Source: Chitinophaga sp. H8 | Lineage (GTDB): Bacteria; Bacteroidota; Bacteroidia; Chitinophagales; Chitinophagaceae | Assembly (NCBI RefSeq): GCF_040567655.1 | Contig: NZ_JBEXAC010000002.1 | Location: forward strand, 2,232,001-2,296,000 | Length of the DNA stretch: 64,000 nt | Direction: 5' to 3' | Shown: positions 37,284-44,727 of the stretch, piece after piece | Layout: each line of letters opens with the position of its first letter | How positions within the stretch are numbered: the stretch's first letter is position 1 | Notes under the pieces: generated by a model | The model's input: the letters and a program-made list of their open reading frames with translations, nothing else | What the model was told of the DNA's origin: nothing | Databases searched by the model: none | Position numbers and translations under genes: made by a program

Positions 37284-37553
37284 TCATTCTTCTTCATTCA
37301 CTGATCTGTTTCCAATTGAAGGTGTTGGATATCGTTTTAATAATGCTTGTAGATCTTCTGATAAATCAATGGCCACTTTTGTGATGATCTCCAATTCTTC
37401 CGCGCTACAATACTCAGGATTTCGTACCAAAAAATAATACCGGGTGGTCGTCATATTGCATTCACTTTGGACAAAGCCTTTGAAGTTTTGAGATAGTTCA
37501 CGCATTCTCATATGCAAGTCGGAGAATAAAAGTGGTTTTTCAATGGTATGCAT
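37284..37553 (-). CDS. Small hypothetical protein
   Basis: 89 residues, mostly helical in appearance (DLHMRMRELSQNFKGFVQSE, SAEELEIITKVAIDLSEDLQALL), with no signal peptide or known motif. It lies in an AT-rich stretch and is divergent from the XRE gene at 37765, with repeated operator-like sequences between them, so the two may form a small regulated pair. Function unknown. Confidence 0.6.
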   Translation of the reverse strand: MHTIEKPLLFSDLHMRMRELSQNFKGFVQSECNMTTTRYYFLVRNPEYCSAEELEIITKVAIDLSEDLQALLKRYPTPSIGNRSVNEEE

Positions 37554-37609
37554 CGTGTTTAGGGTTTAGAGGTTAATAAAAGAGTGTTTTATAAAATGCT
37601 AATTCATTG

Positions 37610-37760
37610 ACGTATTACGTATATAAAGTGTCATATTATGTCTATTTAATGTAAAAATAAGCTCAATGTAAATATAATCAATATGGTCATATATCGCCTA
37701 GTATGAGTCGTATTTTGACATTAAATTGACATAATACGCCTATTTTGACCCGTTTAATGT
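37610..37760. promoter_or_regulatory. Operator-like repeats between a small gene and an XRE regulator
   Basis: An AT-rich divergent region with many versions of the same short words: GACGTATTACG, GTCATATTATGTC, GTCATATATCG, GTCGTATTTTGAC and GACATAATACG. Some form inverted pairs, such as CGTATT...AATACG around 37709-37738. Repeats of this kind in front of an XRE gene are usually binding sites of that regulator. Confidence 0.5.
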
Positions 37761-37764
37761 TATA

Positions 37765-38028
37765 ATGCCCTTTATTATATTTGTTCGAGTGAGAAATAGA
37801 ACAAAATATAATAGAATCAAAGCAATGCTTGCATTAAAGGGCAAAGAAAATGGCGAGCTTGCTAAACATTTAGAAGTTTCTACATTTACAATTTCAAAGT
37901 GGTGTACAAATACCCGACAACCTTCGATAGTACAACTGTATCAAATCGCAGCTTATTTAAATATTCCTCCCCGCGAATTACTAGAGCCGGAACAACCTGG
38001 AGCAGATGAATCATCCTCTAAAATTTGA
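37765..38028 (+). CDS. XRE-family transcriptional regulator (small)
   Basis: A helix-turn-helix protein of up to 87 residues, with NRIKAMLALKGKENGELAKHLEVSTFTISKWCTN (shown in part: recognition helix STFTISKWC) and PSIVQLYQIAAYLNIPPRELLEP. It resembles short Bacteroidota Cro/C1-type proteins. The start is uncertain: ATG 37765 gives an unusual leader MPFIIFVR and overlaps a TATATTTG box (37776-37783), so GTG at 37789 is an alternative. It probably binds the repeated sites just upstream. Confidence 0.78.
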   Translation: MPFIIFVRVRNRTKYNRIKAMLALKGKENGELAKHLEVSTFTISKWCTNTRQPSIVQLYQIAAYLNIPPRELLEPEQPGADESSSKI

Positions 38029-38277
38029 TGGTAATTATTGAATAGAAATTGAATTATATTAGTTGACTCGTTATGAAACAATAGAGGTTGCTAAAACATT
38101 CCACGTTTAGCACGAAAGTTTTTATAGGAATACTGTTGCCAGAATCTATTAATTATTAGTGAGTTACTTATTGTTAATATTTTATAAGTGGGTAATGGGG
38201 AAGAAAGTGCGGAAAAAAATGGCGGACGGCGCAACAAAAAATCATAGTTTTGCCACCTCTTTCTATTCAATATACAC
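38029..38277. other. AT-rich intergenic region before prs
   Basis: No credible gene. The only feature noted is a -7 box TAGTTTTG at 38245-38252, about 25 nt ahead of the prs ATG. The rest is AT-rich sequence without clear repeats. Confidence 0.6.
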
Positions 38278-39231
38278 ATGCAACCAGCAGTTAAAATCTT
38301 TACCGGTAACAGCAATCCCGAGTTGGCCAGCAAAATTGCAAAGAAGTATGGCAATGGCCTGGGAAAAGTGACTATTCAAAAGTTCAGTGATGGCGAGTTT
38401 CAGCCTATTTTTCTTGAAAGTATCCGTGGAGATTATGTTTTTCTCATCCAGAGCACCAATGCGCCGTCAGATAATCTGATGGAATTATTGATGATGATAG
38501 ATGCGGCAAAACGTGCTTCCGCAGGATATATTACTGCCGTGATCCCGTATTTCGGATTTGCACGGCAGGACAGGAAAGATAAGCCCCGTGTGGCTATTGC
38601 GTCTAAACTGGTAGCTAATCTGCTTACTTCTGCAGGAGCTAACAGGGTAATAACCATGGACTTACACGCGCCACAGATCCAGGGATTCTTTGATATCCCG
38701 GTAGATCATCTGGATAGTTCCGCAATTTTCATCCCTTATATAGAGAATTTAAAGCTGGAAAACCTTACCTTTGCGTCCCCTGACGTAGGAAGTACCAATA
38801 GGGTACGTGAGGTGGCAGCCTATTTTAATGCCGAAATGGTGATTTGTGATAAACACCGTAAGCGTGCCAATGAAATAGCTTCCATGGTGGTAATAGGTGA
38901 CGTAACAGACAGAAACATCGTATTAATAGATGATATCTGTGATACTGCCGGTACACTTACCAAAGCTGCCAACCTGTTGTTGGAGAAAGGAGCAAGAAGC
39001 GTAAGGGCATTTTGTACACACCCTGTTTTCAGTGGTGCGGCATATGAAAATATTGAAAATTCTGTGTTGGAAGAGATGGTGGTATGTGATACCATTCCCA
39101 TCAGGAAAGCAGAGGGAGCATCTAAGATAAAGGTGATCAGTGTAGCAGAACTTTTTGCAGTGGCTATCCGCAATATGCATGAAAACAAGTCTATTACCAG
39201 CTTGTTTGTACACAGCCATCGCAAAGCATAA
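38278..39231 (+). CDS. prs: Ribose-phosphate pyrophosphokinase
   Basis: Makes PRPP from ribose 5-phosphate and ATP. Motifs: FTGNSNPELASKIAKKYG, FSDGEFQPIF, YFGFARQDRKDKPRV, TMDLHAPQIQGFFDIPVDHL, CDKHRKRAN and the PRPP loop IVLIDDICDTAGTL. 317 residues is normal. It is followed 41 bp later by the L25 gene in the same direction, an arrangement common in bacteria. Confidence 0.96.
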   Translation: MQPAVKIFTGNSNPELASKIAKKYGNGLGKVTIQKFSDGEFQPIFLESIRGDYVFLIQSTNAPSDNLMELLMMIDAAKRASAGYITAVIPYFGFARQDRKDKPRVAIASKLVANLLTSAGANRVITMDLHAPQIQGFFDIPVDHLDSSAIFIPYIENLKLENLTFASPDVGSTNRVREVAAYFNAEMVICDKHRKRANEIASMVVIGDVTDRNIVLIDDICDTAGTLTKAANLLLEKGARSVRAFCTHPVFSGAAYENIENSVLEEMVVCDTIPIRKAEGASKIKVISVAELFAVAIRNMHENKSITSLFVHSHRKA

Positions 39232-39272
39232 TTAACAAGTGTATTTTTTGTAATTATATAAATGTTTAAACA

Positions 39273-39863
39273 ATGAAAACAATAACCATCGAAGGACAAC
39301 TCAGGAGCGAATACGGCAAAAAAGCCACCCGCCAAATCCGTTCTGAGGAGCAAGTGCCTTGCGTTATTTACGGGGGTGCAGAAACCGTAAGTTTTTCAGC
39401 GCCAATTAAAGCCTTCAAAAACCTGGTGTACACACCTGATTTTCAGTTGGCCGAAATTAAACTGGACGGAAAAGTTTACCGTTGCGTATTGAAAGATATG
39501 CAGTTTGATGTAGTGACCGATGAACTGGCTCACATCGATCTTCTGGAACTGGTAGAAGACAAAAAAGTACTGGTAACTATTCCTATTAAACTGGTAGGTC
39601 AGTCAGTAGGTGTAAAAGCTGGTGGTAAGCTGGTAGTAAAGCTGAAAGCATTAAAAGTAAAAGCATTCCCTAAAGACCTGGTTGAAAACATTGAAGTGAG
39701 TGTAGAAAACTTGGAACTGAACGGCAACATCCGCGTAGAAGATGTACAAGCTGGTAACCTGGAGATCATGAACTCTCCGCGTATTCCGATTGCATCTGTG
39801 GTAATGACCCGTCAGCTGCGTCAGGAAGAAGCAAGTGCTGAAAAAGATGCTAAAAAGAAATAA
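39273..39863 (+). CDS. rplY: 50S ribosomal protein L25/general stress protein Ctc
   Basis: Binds 5S rRNA. The long (CTC-type) form of 196 residues: N-terminal L25 domain (EGQLRSEYGKKATRQIRSEEQVPCVIYGG, here given as start and end of the segment EGQLRSEYGKKATR) and a C-terminal TL5-like beta domain (KVKAFPKDLVENIEVSVENLELNGNIRVEDV region), with a Lys-rich tail. It is followed by a terminator. Confidence 0.95.
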   Translation: MKTITIEGQLRSEYGKKATRQIRSEEQVPCVIYGGAETVSFSAPIKAFKNLVYTPDFQLAEIKLDGKVYRCVLKDMQFDVVTDELAHIDLLELVEDKKVLVTIPIKLVGQSVGVKAGGKLVVKLKALKVKAFPKDLVENIEVSVENLELNGNIRVEDVQAGNLEIMNSPRIPIASVVMTRQLRQEEASAEKDAKKK

Positions 39864-39890
39864 TCTTTTTGAAAGTATATTTTCAACGGA

Positions 39891-39920
39891 AGCCCTGCCA
39901 CTACGGCGGGGCTTTTTTTG
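39891..39920 (+). terminator. Terminator after rplY
   Basis: AGCCCTGCC, loop ACTAC, GGCGGGGCT, then a run of T. The 9-bp stem has one G-T pair and sits 27 bp after the rplY stop. Confidence 0.88.
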
Positions 39921-39928
39921 TATTTTTG
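39921..39928 (+). promoter_or_regulatory. -7 promoter box of pth
   Basis: TATTTTTG immediately follows the rplY terminator and lies about 33 nt before the pth ATG. Confidence 0.45.
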
Positions 39929-39960
39929 GAGTCTTGCAAGGTTAAGACAGTAACAACATC

Positions 39961-40542
39961 ATGAAATATTTAATTGTAGGTCTGGGAAATATTGGTGCAG
40001 AATATGCGCATACCCGTCATAACATAGGTTTTGATGTAGCAGATGCTTTTGTTGCCAAACATAACGCGGTGTTTAAGAGCGATCGCCTGGCGGATGTGGC
40101 GGAATGTAAGTGGAAGGGAAGAACGTTTATTATTATCAAGCCCACCACTTATATGAACCTGAGTGGCAAGGCGGTGAAATACTGGATGGACAAAGAGAAG
40201 ATCGCGCTGGAAAATGTACTGGTCATAGTGGATGAGCTGGCATTGCCATTGGACGTGATCCGGCTGAGAGCCGGGGGTAGTGATGCCGGTCATAATGGAT
40301 TAAAGAGCATCCAGGAGCTGCTGGGTACCAACCAATATCCCCGTTTACGTTTTGGTATCGGTAATAATTATCCCAAAGGCCGGCAGGTAGATTTTGTATT
40401 GGGCAAATGGGAGGCTGAAGAATGGAAGATTGTGCTGATGAAAATAGAAAAATGTACAGAACTCATTGAAGCGGTAGCCACTGTGGGGATGGCACGTGCC
40501 ATGAATACCTATAATAGTCTTACGTTTCCACCTGTCAAGTAA
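39961..40542 (+). CDS. pth: Peptidyl-tRNA hydrolase
   Basis: Releases tRNA from prematurely terminated peptides. Motifs: LIVGLGNIGAEYAHTRHNIGFDVAD with the catalytic His, KPTTYMNLSGKAV, VIVDELALPLDVIRLR (catalytic Asp, DEL in place of the usual DDL) and GGSDAGHNGLKSI. 193 residues is typical. It follows L25, as often seen. Confidence 0.96.
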   Translation: MKYLIVGLGNIGAEYAHTRHNIGFDVADAFVAKHNAVFKSDRLADVAECKWKGRTFIIIKPTTYMNLSGKAVKYWMDKEKIALENVLVIVDELALPLDVIRLRAGGSDAGHNGLKSIQELLGTNQYPRLRFGIGNNYPKGRQVDFVLGKWEAEEWKIVLMKIEKCTELIEAVATVGMARAMNTYNSLTFPPVK

Positions 40543-40598
40543 ATTTGTGAATCTAACTACTATCCGTTTTATTTAACCTATTAAAAAACGAACGCATT

Positions 40599-41210
40599 AT
40601 GAAAATAATTTGCGTAGGAAGGAATTACGCCGACCATGCGAAAGAACTACAGAATGAAGTGCCCTCAGAGCCAGTGCTTTTTATGAAACCCAAAAATGCA
40701 TTGCTGCAGAATAATCATCCTTTTTATCACCCGGAGTTTACGACCAACCTGCATTTTGAATGTGAGCTGGTATTAAGGGTGTGTAAAAACGGGAAACATA
40801 TCCAGGAGAAGTTTGCCGACAAATACTATGATCATATTTCTGTGGGGATAGATTTTACGGCCCGTGATCTGCAGGAAAAGCAGAAAGCCAAAGGGCTGCC
40901 CTGGGAGATCGCCAAGGCATTTGACAACTCTGCCGTAGTGGGAAAATTTATCCCGATCACCCCGGAGATGGACAAAGCTGATATTAACTTCTGCCTGTAT
41001 AAAAACAAGCAGCTGGCGCAGGCCGGGAATACCAAGGATTTGTTGTTTTCCTTTGATTTCCTGGTGTCTTATATCTCGAAGTTCTTTACGCTGAATATTG
41101 GGGATCTGATATTTACGGGTACACCTGCAGGAGTGGGGCCGGTTGAAATTGGGGATAAGATGGAAGCATTTATTGAAGACGACAGTTTGCTGGAGTTTGA
41201 TATAAAATAA
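40599..41210 (+). CDS. Fumarylacetoacetate hydrolase-family protein
   Basis: 203 residues of the single-domain FAH fold: MKIICVGRNYADHAKEL, PVLFMKPKNALL, metal ligands in FECELVLRVCKNGKHI and the later GIDFTARDLQEK, and the closing LIFTGTPAGVGPVEIGDKMEA. Members act as acylpyruvases, oxaloacetate decarboxylases or 2-hydroxyhepta-2,4-diene-1,7-dioate isomerases; the small form with this pattern is often an acylpyruvase/oxaloacetate tautomerase. The exact substrate is undetermined. Confidence 0.9.
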   Translation: MKIICVGRNYADHAKELQNEVPSEPVLFMKPKNALLQNNHPFYHPEFTTNLHFECELVLRVCKNGKHIQEKFADKYYDHISVGIDFTARDLQEKQKAKGLPWEIAKAFDNSAVVGKFIPITPEMDKADINFCLYKNKQLAQAGNTKDLLFSFDFLVSYISKFFTLNIGDLIFTGTPAGVGPVEIGDKMEAFIEDDSLLEFDIK

Positions 41211-41229
41211 AAGATTGATAAAATAGTGT

Positions 41230-41273
41230 ATTACGAATTACTGAGCGGATGATCCGCCTTGGTAATTCGTAAT
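41230..41273. terminator. Bidirectional hairpin between FAH and MarR genes
   Basis: ATTACGAATTAC (41230-41241) is the exact complement of 41262-41273, with a second inner stem GCGGAT/ATCCGC and T-runs after it. It lies between convergent genes. Confidence 0.85.
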
Positions 41274-41277
41274 TTTT

Positions 41278-41712
41278 TTAGGGGATATTGTTATAGATCT
41301 CATCCAGAATGCGGGTAAGCTCGTTATAATCCGTTTCAGTCAGGTTGTGCCAGCCTGTTTTCCGCATTTCCATGACCAGGGGCCTTACATCCTTATACTT
41401 TTCCACCCCTTTGGGGGTTAGTTGCAGGAATACTTTTCTACGGTCGATGGTATCGGTTTCCCGTTTTACCAGCCCCTTTTTTACCAATAATTCTATAATC
41501 CGGGAGATGGTGGTAATATCCTTGGAAGTATTCTTAGCCAGCTCGTTATGGGTGGTTTTCTTGTGTTTGTGCAGATTTTCAATTAGCAGCCATTGGTCCA
41601 CGGTGATGTCCTTCTGTTGGGCATCAAAGGTCTTTTGCCAGTAATTACGCAGTTTTTTCAGGGTAGCATCCAGTTTAAAAAAAGATGGATTGCTGACGAA
41701 AGTATCAGTCAT
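41278..41712 (-). CDS. MarR-family transcriptional regulator
   Basis: 144 residues with the winged-helix plan of MarR: THNELAKNTSKDITTISRIIELLVKKGLV as the DNA-binding helices (recognition helix DITTISRIIELL) and the wing RETDTIDRRKVFLQLTPKG. It is divergent from the E1 dehydrogenase gene with only about 77 bp between the two starts, so it may control that gene as well as itself; this is inference. Confidence 0.92.
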   Translation of the reverse strand: MTDTFVSNPSFFKLDATLKKLRNYWQKTFDAQQKDITVDQWLLIENLHKHKKTTHNELAKNTSKDITTISRIIELLVKKGLVKRETDTIDRRKVFLQLTPKGVEKYKDVRPLVMEMRKTGWHNLTETDYNELTRILDEIYNNIP

Positions 41713-41789
41713 ATTCTTTAATTTGCAGTAGCAATAGTTGGTGATACAACTAATTGTAATCAGAAACCATCACACCAAAACAGTCTTAC

Positions 41790-43919
41790 GTGTTTAAAGA
41801 TAATGTAAGCGCTCCGCATTTTATAGCCGCCGATTCAAATAATGAGCGGAAAGCAGGAAGGAAAACCTTATTGCTACAGGCTTACCGCCTGATGTGCCTC
41901 GCCAAAAATATGTCTGAAATATACGAAGCCAACCGCTCCGTATGTAAGTATGTACATTCTACCGCCCGGGGGCATGAGGCCATACAAATAGCTACAGGAC
42001 TGCAATTGCATCCCTGGGATTATGTAAGTCCTTATTACCGGGATGACAGTATGCTACTAGCTATGGCATTTACGCCTTATGAGCTGATGTTGCAGTTGCT
42101 GGCCAAAGGGGAGGACGCTTTCTCCGGCGGCAGGTCTTACTACAGTCATCCTAACAGCCGGCGTACAGACCGTCCCGTTATTCCGCATCAGAGCAGCGCT
42201 ACCGGGATGCAGGTGATCCCTACTACCGGCATGGCGCAGGGCATCCAGTACCTGGAAACCATACAGGCCGACCTGCTGCCACATGGACCGGATGGGGAGC
42301 TGCCGGTGGTGCTTTGTTCCCTGGGAGATGGTAGTGTTACGGAAGGAGAGGTGAGTGAAGCGCTGCAGTTTGCCGTACTTAAACAGTTACCCATCATTTA
42401 CCTGGTGCAGGACAACGACTGGGGTATCTCGGTAACTGCCGCAGAAGCGAGGACGATGGATGCCTATGAATATGCAGCCGGCTTTAAAGGGCTGGAGCGG
42501 ATGCGGGTAGATGGCAGCGACTTTGAAGAGAGTTATGAGGCGATGGCCCATGCGATGGAATATGTAAGAACAGAAAGGAAACCTATCCTGGTACATGCCA
42601 AAGTACCTTTGCTGGGGCATCATACTTCCGGTGTACGGAAAGAATGGTACCGGCCTGCAGCAGATCTGGCCAAACATGCACAAGATGATCCTATTATTAA
42701 ACTACGGCAGCTGTTGTTATCGCTCAAAGTAGAAGAAAGTACACTGGTGGCTATTGAAGCTGCCACACAGGAAGAGGTAGCTGTAGATTTTGAGAATGCT
42801 ACCCGTGCGGCAGAGCCATCTGTAGCCACCGTAAGTGACCATGTTTTTGCACCTACACCCGTAGTAACGGAAAAGGGCACACGCACACCAGCCGATGGTA
42901 AAAAAGTAGTGATGGTAGATGCTGCCCTGCATGCGGTGGAAGAAATTATGCAGCAATATCCGGAAGCGATATTTTTTGGTCAGGACGTAGGACGCAGGCT
43001 GGGCGGGGTATTTCGCGAAGCCGCTACCCTGGCGGATAAATTCGGGGATCACCGGGTATATAATACCGCCATTCAGGAGGCGTATATCATCGGCGCTACC
43101 GCCGGACTTTCGGCAGTAGGCGTGAAACCCATCGTAGAGGTACAGTTTGCCGATTATATCTATCCCGGATTCAATCAGCTGGTGACAGAGATCTCAAAAT
43201 CCTGTTACCTCAGCGAAGGGAAATTCCCCGTGCAAACCCTCATCCGCGTGCCTATAGGCGCCTACGGTGGTGGTGGTCCCTACCACTCCGGCAGCATAGA
43301 ATCCACCCTGCTCAGTATCAAAGGCATTAAAGTAGTATATCCTTCCAATGCTGCTGATATGAAAGGCCTGCTGAAAGCCGCCTTCCTGGATCCTAACCCG
43401 GTAGTAATGCTGGAACATAAAGGCCTCTATTGGAGCAAAGTACCCGGCACACAGGATGCCATGACCATAGAGCCTGCGGCGGATTATATCCTTCCCCTGG
43501 GAAAAGGTAGGGTAGTACTGCCCGCACATCCCAAAGACACCCAACGCGGGAATACCCTTTGCATCATCACCTACGGCATGGGGGTATACTGGGCACAGGC
43601 CGCCGCCAAAGCTTTCCCGGGCAACATAGAGATCATTGACCTCCGTTCTTTATTTCCCTTAGATGAAGAACTGATCTACACCACCGTGAAGAAACACGGT
43701 AAATGCCTTATCCTCACAGAAGAACAACTCAACAACTCTTTTGCACAGGCACTGGCAGGCAGGATTCAACGCGCCTGTTTCCAATTACTGGATGCACCGG
43801 TGTTTACCCTCGGTGCATTAGACCTGCCGGCAGTACCGCTCAACACCGAACTGGAACGCGCCATGCTGCCCAACCCGGAAAAAGTACAGGCCGCGATTAA
43901 AGAATTATTAGCTTATTAA
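41790..43919 (+). CDS. Fused alpha-beta E1 component of a 2-oxoacid (branched-chain) dehydrogenase
   Basis: Thiamine-diphosphate E1 with both subunits in one chain of 709 residues. The alpha part (about 1-335) has ARGHEAIQIATGL, HYRDDSM-like YYRDDSMLLAM and the TPP motif GDGSVTEGEVSEALQFA ending QDNDW. The beta part (about 370-709) has FFGQDVGRRLGGVF, NTAIQEAYIIGATAGLSAVG, IRVPIGAYGGGGPYHSGSIE and LRSLFPLDEELI. It would oxidatively decarboxylate branched-chain 2-oxoacids with separate E2/E3. Start is GTG at 41790; no better upstream ATG is seen. Confidence 0.92.
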   Translation: MFKDNVSAPHFIAADSNNERKAGRKTLLLQAYRLMCLAKNMSEIYEANRSVCKYVHSTARGHEAIQIATGLQLHPWDYVSPYYRDDSMLLAMAFTPYELMLQLLAKGEDAFSGGRSYYSHPNSRRTDRPVIPHQSSATGMQVIPTTGMAQGIQYLETIQADLLPHGPDGELPVVLCSLGDGSVTEGEVSEALQFAVLKQLPIIYLVQDNDWGISVTAAEARTMDAYEYAAGFKGLERMRVDGSDFEESYEAMAHAMEYVRTERKPILVHAKVPLLGHHTSGVRKEWYRPAADLAKHAQDDPIIKLRQLLLSLKVEESTLVAIEAATQEEVAVDFENATRAAEPSVATVSDHVFAPTPVVTEKGTRTPADGKKVVMVDAALHAVEEIMQQYPEAIFFGQDVGRRLGGVFREAATLADKFGDHRVYNTAIQEAYIIGATAGLSAVGVKPIVEVQFADYIYPGFNQLVTEISKSCYLSEGKFPVQTLIRVPIGAYGGGGPYHSGSIESTLLSIKGIKVVYPSNAADMKGLLKAAFLDPNPVVMLEHKGLYWSKVPGTQDAMTIEPAADYILPLGKGRVVLPAHPKDTQRGNTLCIITYGMGVYWAQAAAKAFPGNIEIIDLRSLFPLDEELIYTTVKKHGKCLILTEEQLNNSFAQALAGRIQRACFQLLDAPVFTLGALDLPAVPLNTELERAMLPNPEKVQAAIKELLAY

Positions 43920-43947
43920 AATGCCGGAAAAGTTTAACCGATTTTAT

Positions 43948-43978
43948 TTTGACTTTTAAATATTTGCGGCTATCTTTG
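43948..43978 (+). promoter_or_regulatory. Promoter of tRNA-Met
   Basis: TTTG at 43948-43951, exactly 19 bp, then TATCTTTG at 43971-43978. It is the clearest Bacteroidota-type promoter in the window, 30 bp ahead of the tRNA. Confidence 0.85.
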
Positions 43979-44007
43979 CACTCCCGTTTTAAGGATGGGA
44001 ACAATAA

Positions 44008-44081
44008 GGCGAGGTAGCTCAGGTGGTTAGAGCGTTGGATTCATAACCCAAAGGTCTCGGGTTCAACTCCCGATCTCGCTA
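44008..44081 (+). tRNA. tRNA-Met (CAT), elongator type
   Basis: A 74-nt cloverleaf: acceptor GGCGAGG with TCTCGCT, D arm GCTC/GAGC, anticodon stem TTGGA/CCCAA-like with loop TTCATAA (anticodon CAT), T arm TCGGG-TTCAACT-CCCGA. Discriminator base A; CCA is not encoded. The acceptor start GGCGAGGTAGCTCAG is typical of elongator tRNA-Met rather than initiator or tRNA-Ile2. Confidence 0.95.
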
Positions 44082-44086
44082 CAAGG

Positions 44087-44123
44087 AATAAAAAAGGTCG
44101 CATTAAATGCGGCCTTTTTTATT
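44087..44123. terminator. Terminator after tRNA-Met
   Basis: AATAAAAAAGGTCGCATT pairs with AATGCGGCCTTTTTTATT (one G-T pair), a nearly loop-less long stem with an A-run and T-run. Confidence 0.9.
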
Positions 44124-44218
44124 CTAAATCAACTCTTTAAGAGCTAATCAATAAGTTAGATATTTTGATTAGTTTTACCCACAGGAAAGTACAGGTCGCT
44201 AATTTTCAATAATAGTAA

Positions 44219-44240
44219 GGTTCAACTCCTGTTCTGGTAA
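44219..44240 (+). repeat. tRNA-Met T-arm-like fragment
   Basis: GGTTCAACTCC (44219-44229) is identical to the T-arm part of tRNA-Met at 44060-44070, and the following bases (TGTTCTGGTAA) are a diverged version of the tRNA end. It looks like a worn attachment-site duplication. Confidence 0.5.
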
Positions 44241-44245
44241 AACGT

Positions 44246-44422
44246 TTATGCTTCGTTATCTTTAAAATTCTGACTATTTACAGAACCGTTGTAAAATACG
44301 AGGCTCATTTGATAGACAAATTCAATTAGTTCAGCCTTCTTTTCAGGTGTGAGATCTTTAAATTGCGGAGCCAGGTTAAGTAGTTCCTCCTCAGTAAGTC
44401 TTAAATTTTTCTTGGCAGGCAT
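44246..44422 (-). CDS. Small hypothetical protein
   Basis: 58 residues from ATG 44422 (MPAKKNLRL): a short helical protein (LTEEELLNLAPQFKDL, PEKKAELIEFVYQMSLVF). A longer frame to 44698 exists, but its upstream part is low-quality sequence and runs across a tRNA-end-like fragment, so I take the internal ATG. No function can be suggested. It lies in the tRNA-proximal part of the accessory region. Confidence 0.5.
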   Translation of the reverse strand: MPAKKNLRLTEEELLNLAPQFKDLTPEKKAELIEFVYQMSLVFYNGSVNSQNFKDNEA

Positions 44423-44727
44423 ATTCATTCGTAAAGGCTTAAATAAGTAGATACCCGCGAAAATTTTAAATGGTTGCCCGTTCCCGCTACAAAGGAACTT
44501 TGTAAAGACTGCATGTGTATATGATACTTTAAAAGTTTTCCCATCGATAGCAGATTCCTTCAAATATTTTTCCAATAAATTTTTGATAATGAAAATGGCA
44601 GGCATACTGACTGAATTGCCGGAGTAAATCTTTCTGAAATGCCAGCCTGTTTTCTGCGATCGCCAGTTGCCATTCTTGCCCTGCAGCCCTTTTTGCAATG
44701 CTTTTACCTAAGTGTCTTCTTGATTTA
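44423..44727. other. Intergenic stretch with a second tRNA-end-like fragment
   Basis: No convincing gene. At 44477-44492 the sequence CCCGTTCCCGCTACAA matches the tRNA-Met 3' end plus flank (44069-44084, CCCGATCTCGCTACAA) at 14 of 16 positions, and the following AAGGAA also matches with one extra base. Confidence 0.5.

Noticed and set aside
38091..38354. 87-codon minus-strand frame before prs
   Set aside because: Overlaps the start of prs and its promoter, and has no protein-like composition.
44429..44698. N-terminal extension of the 58-residue ORF
   Set aside because: The added part is of poor protein quality and crosses a tRNA-end-like fragment; an internal ATG is more plausible.
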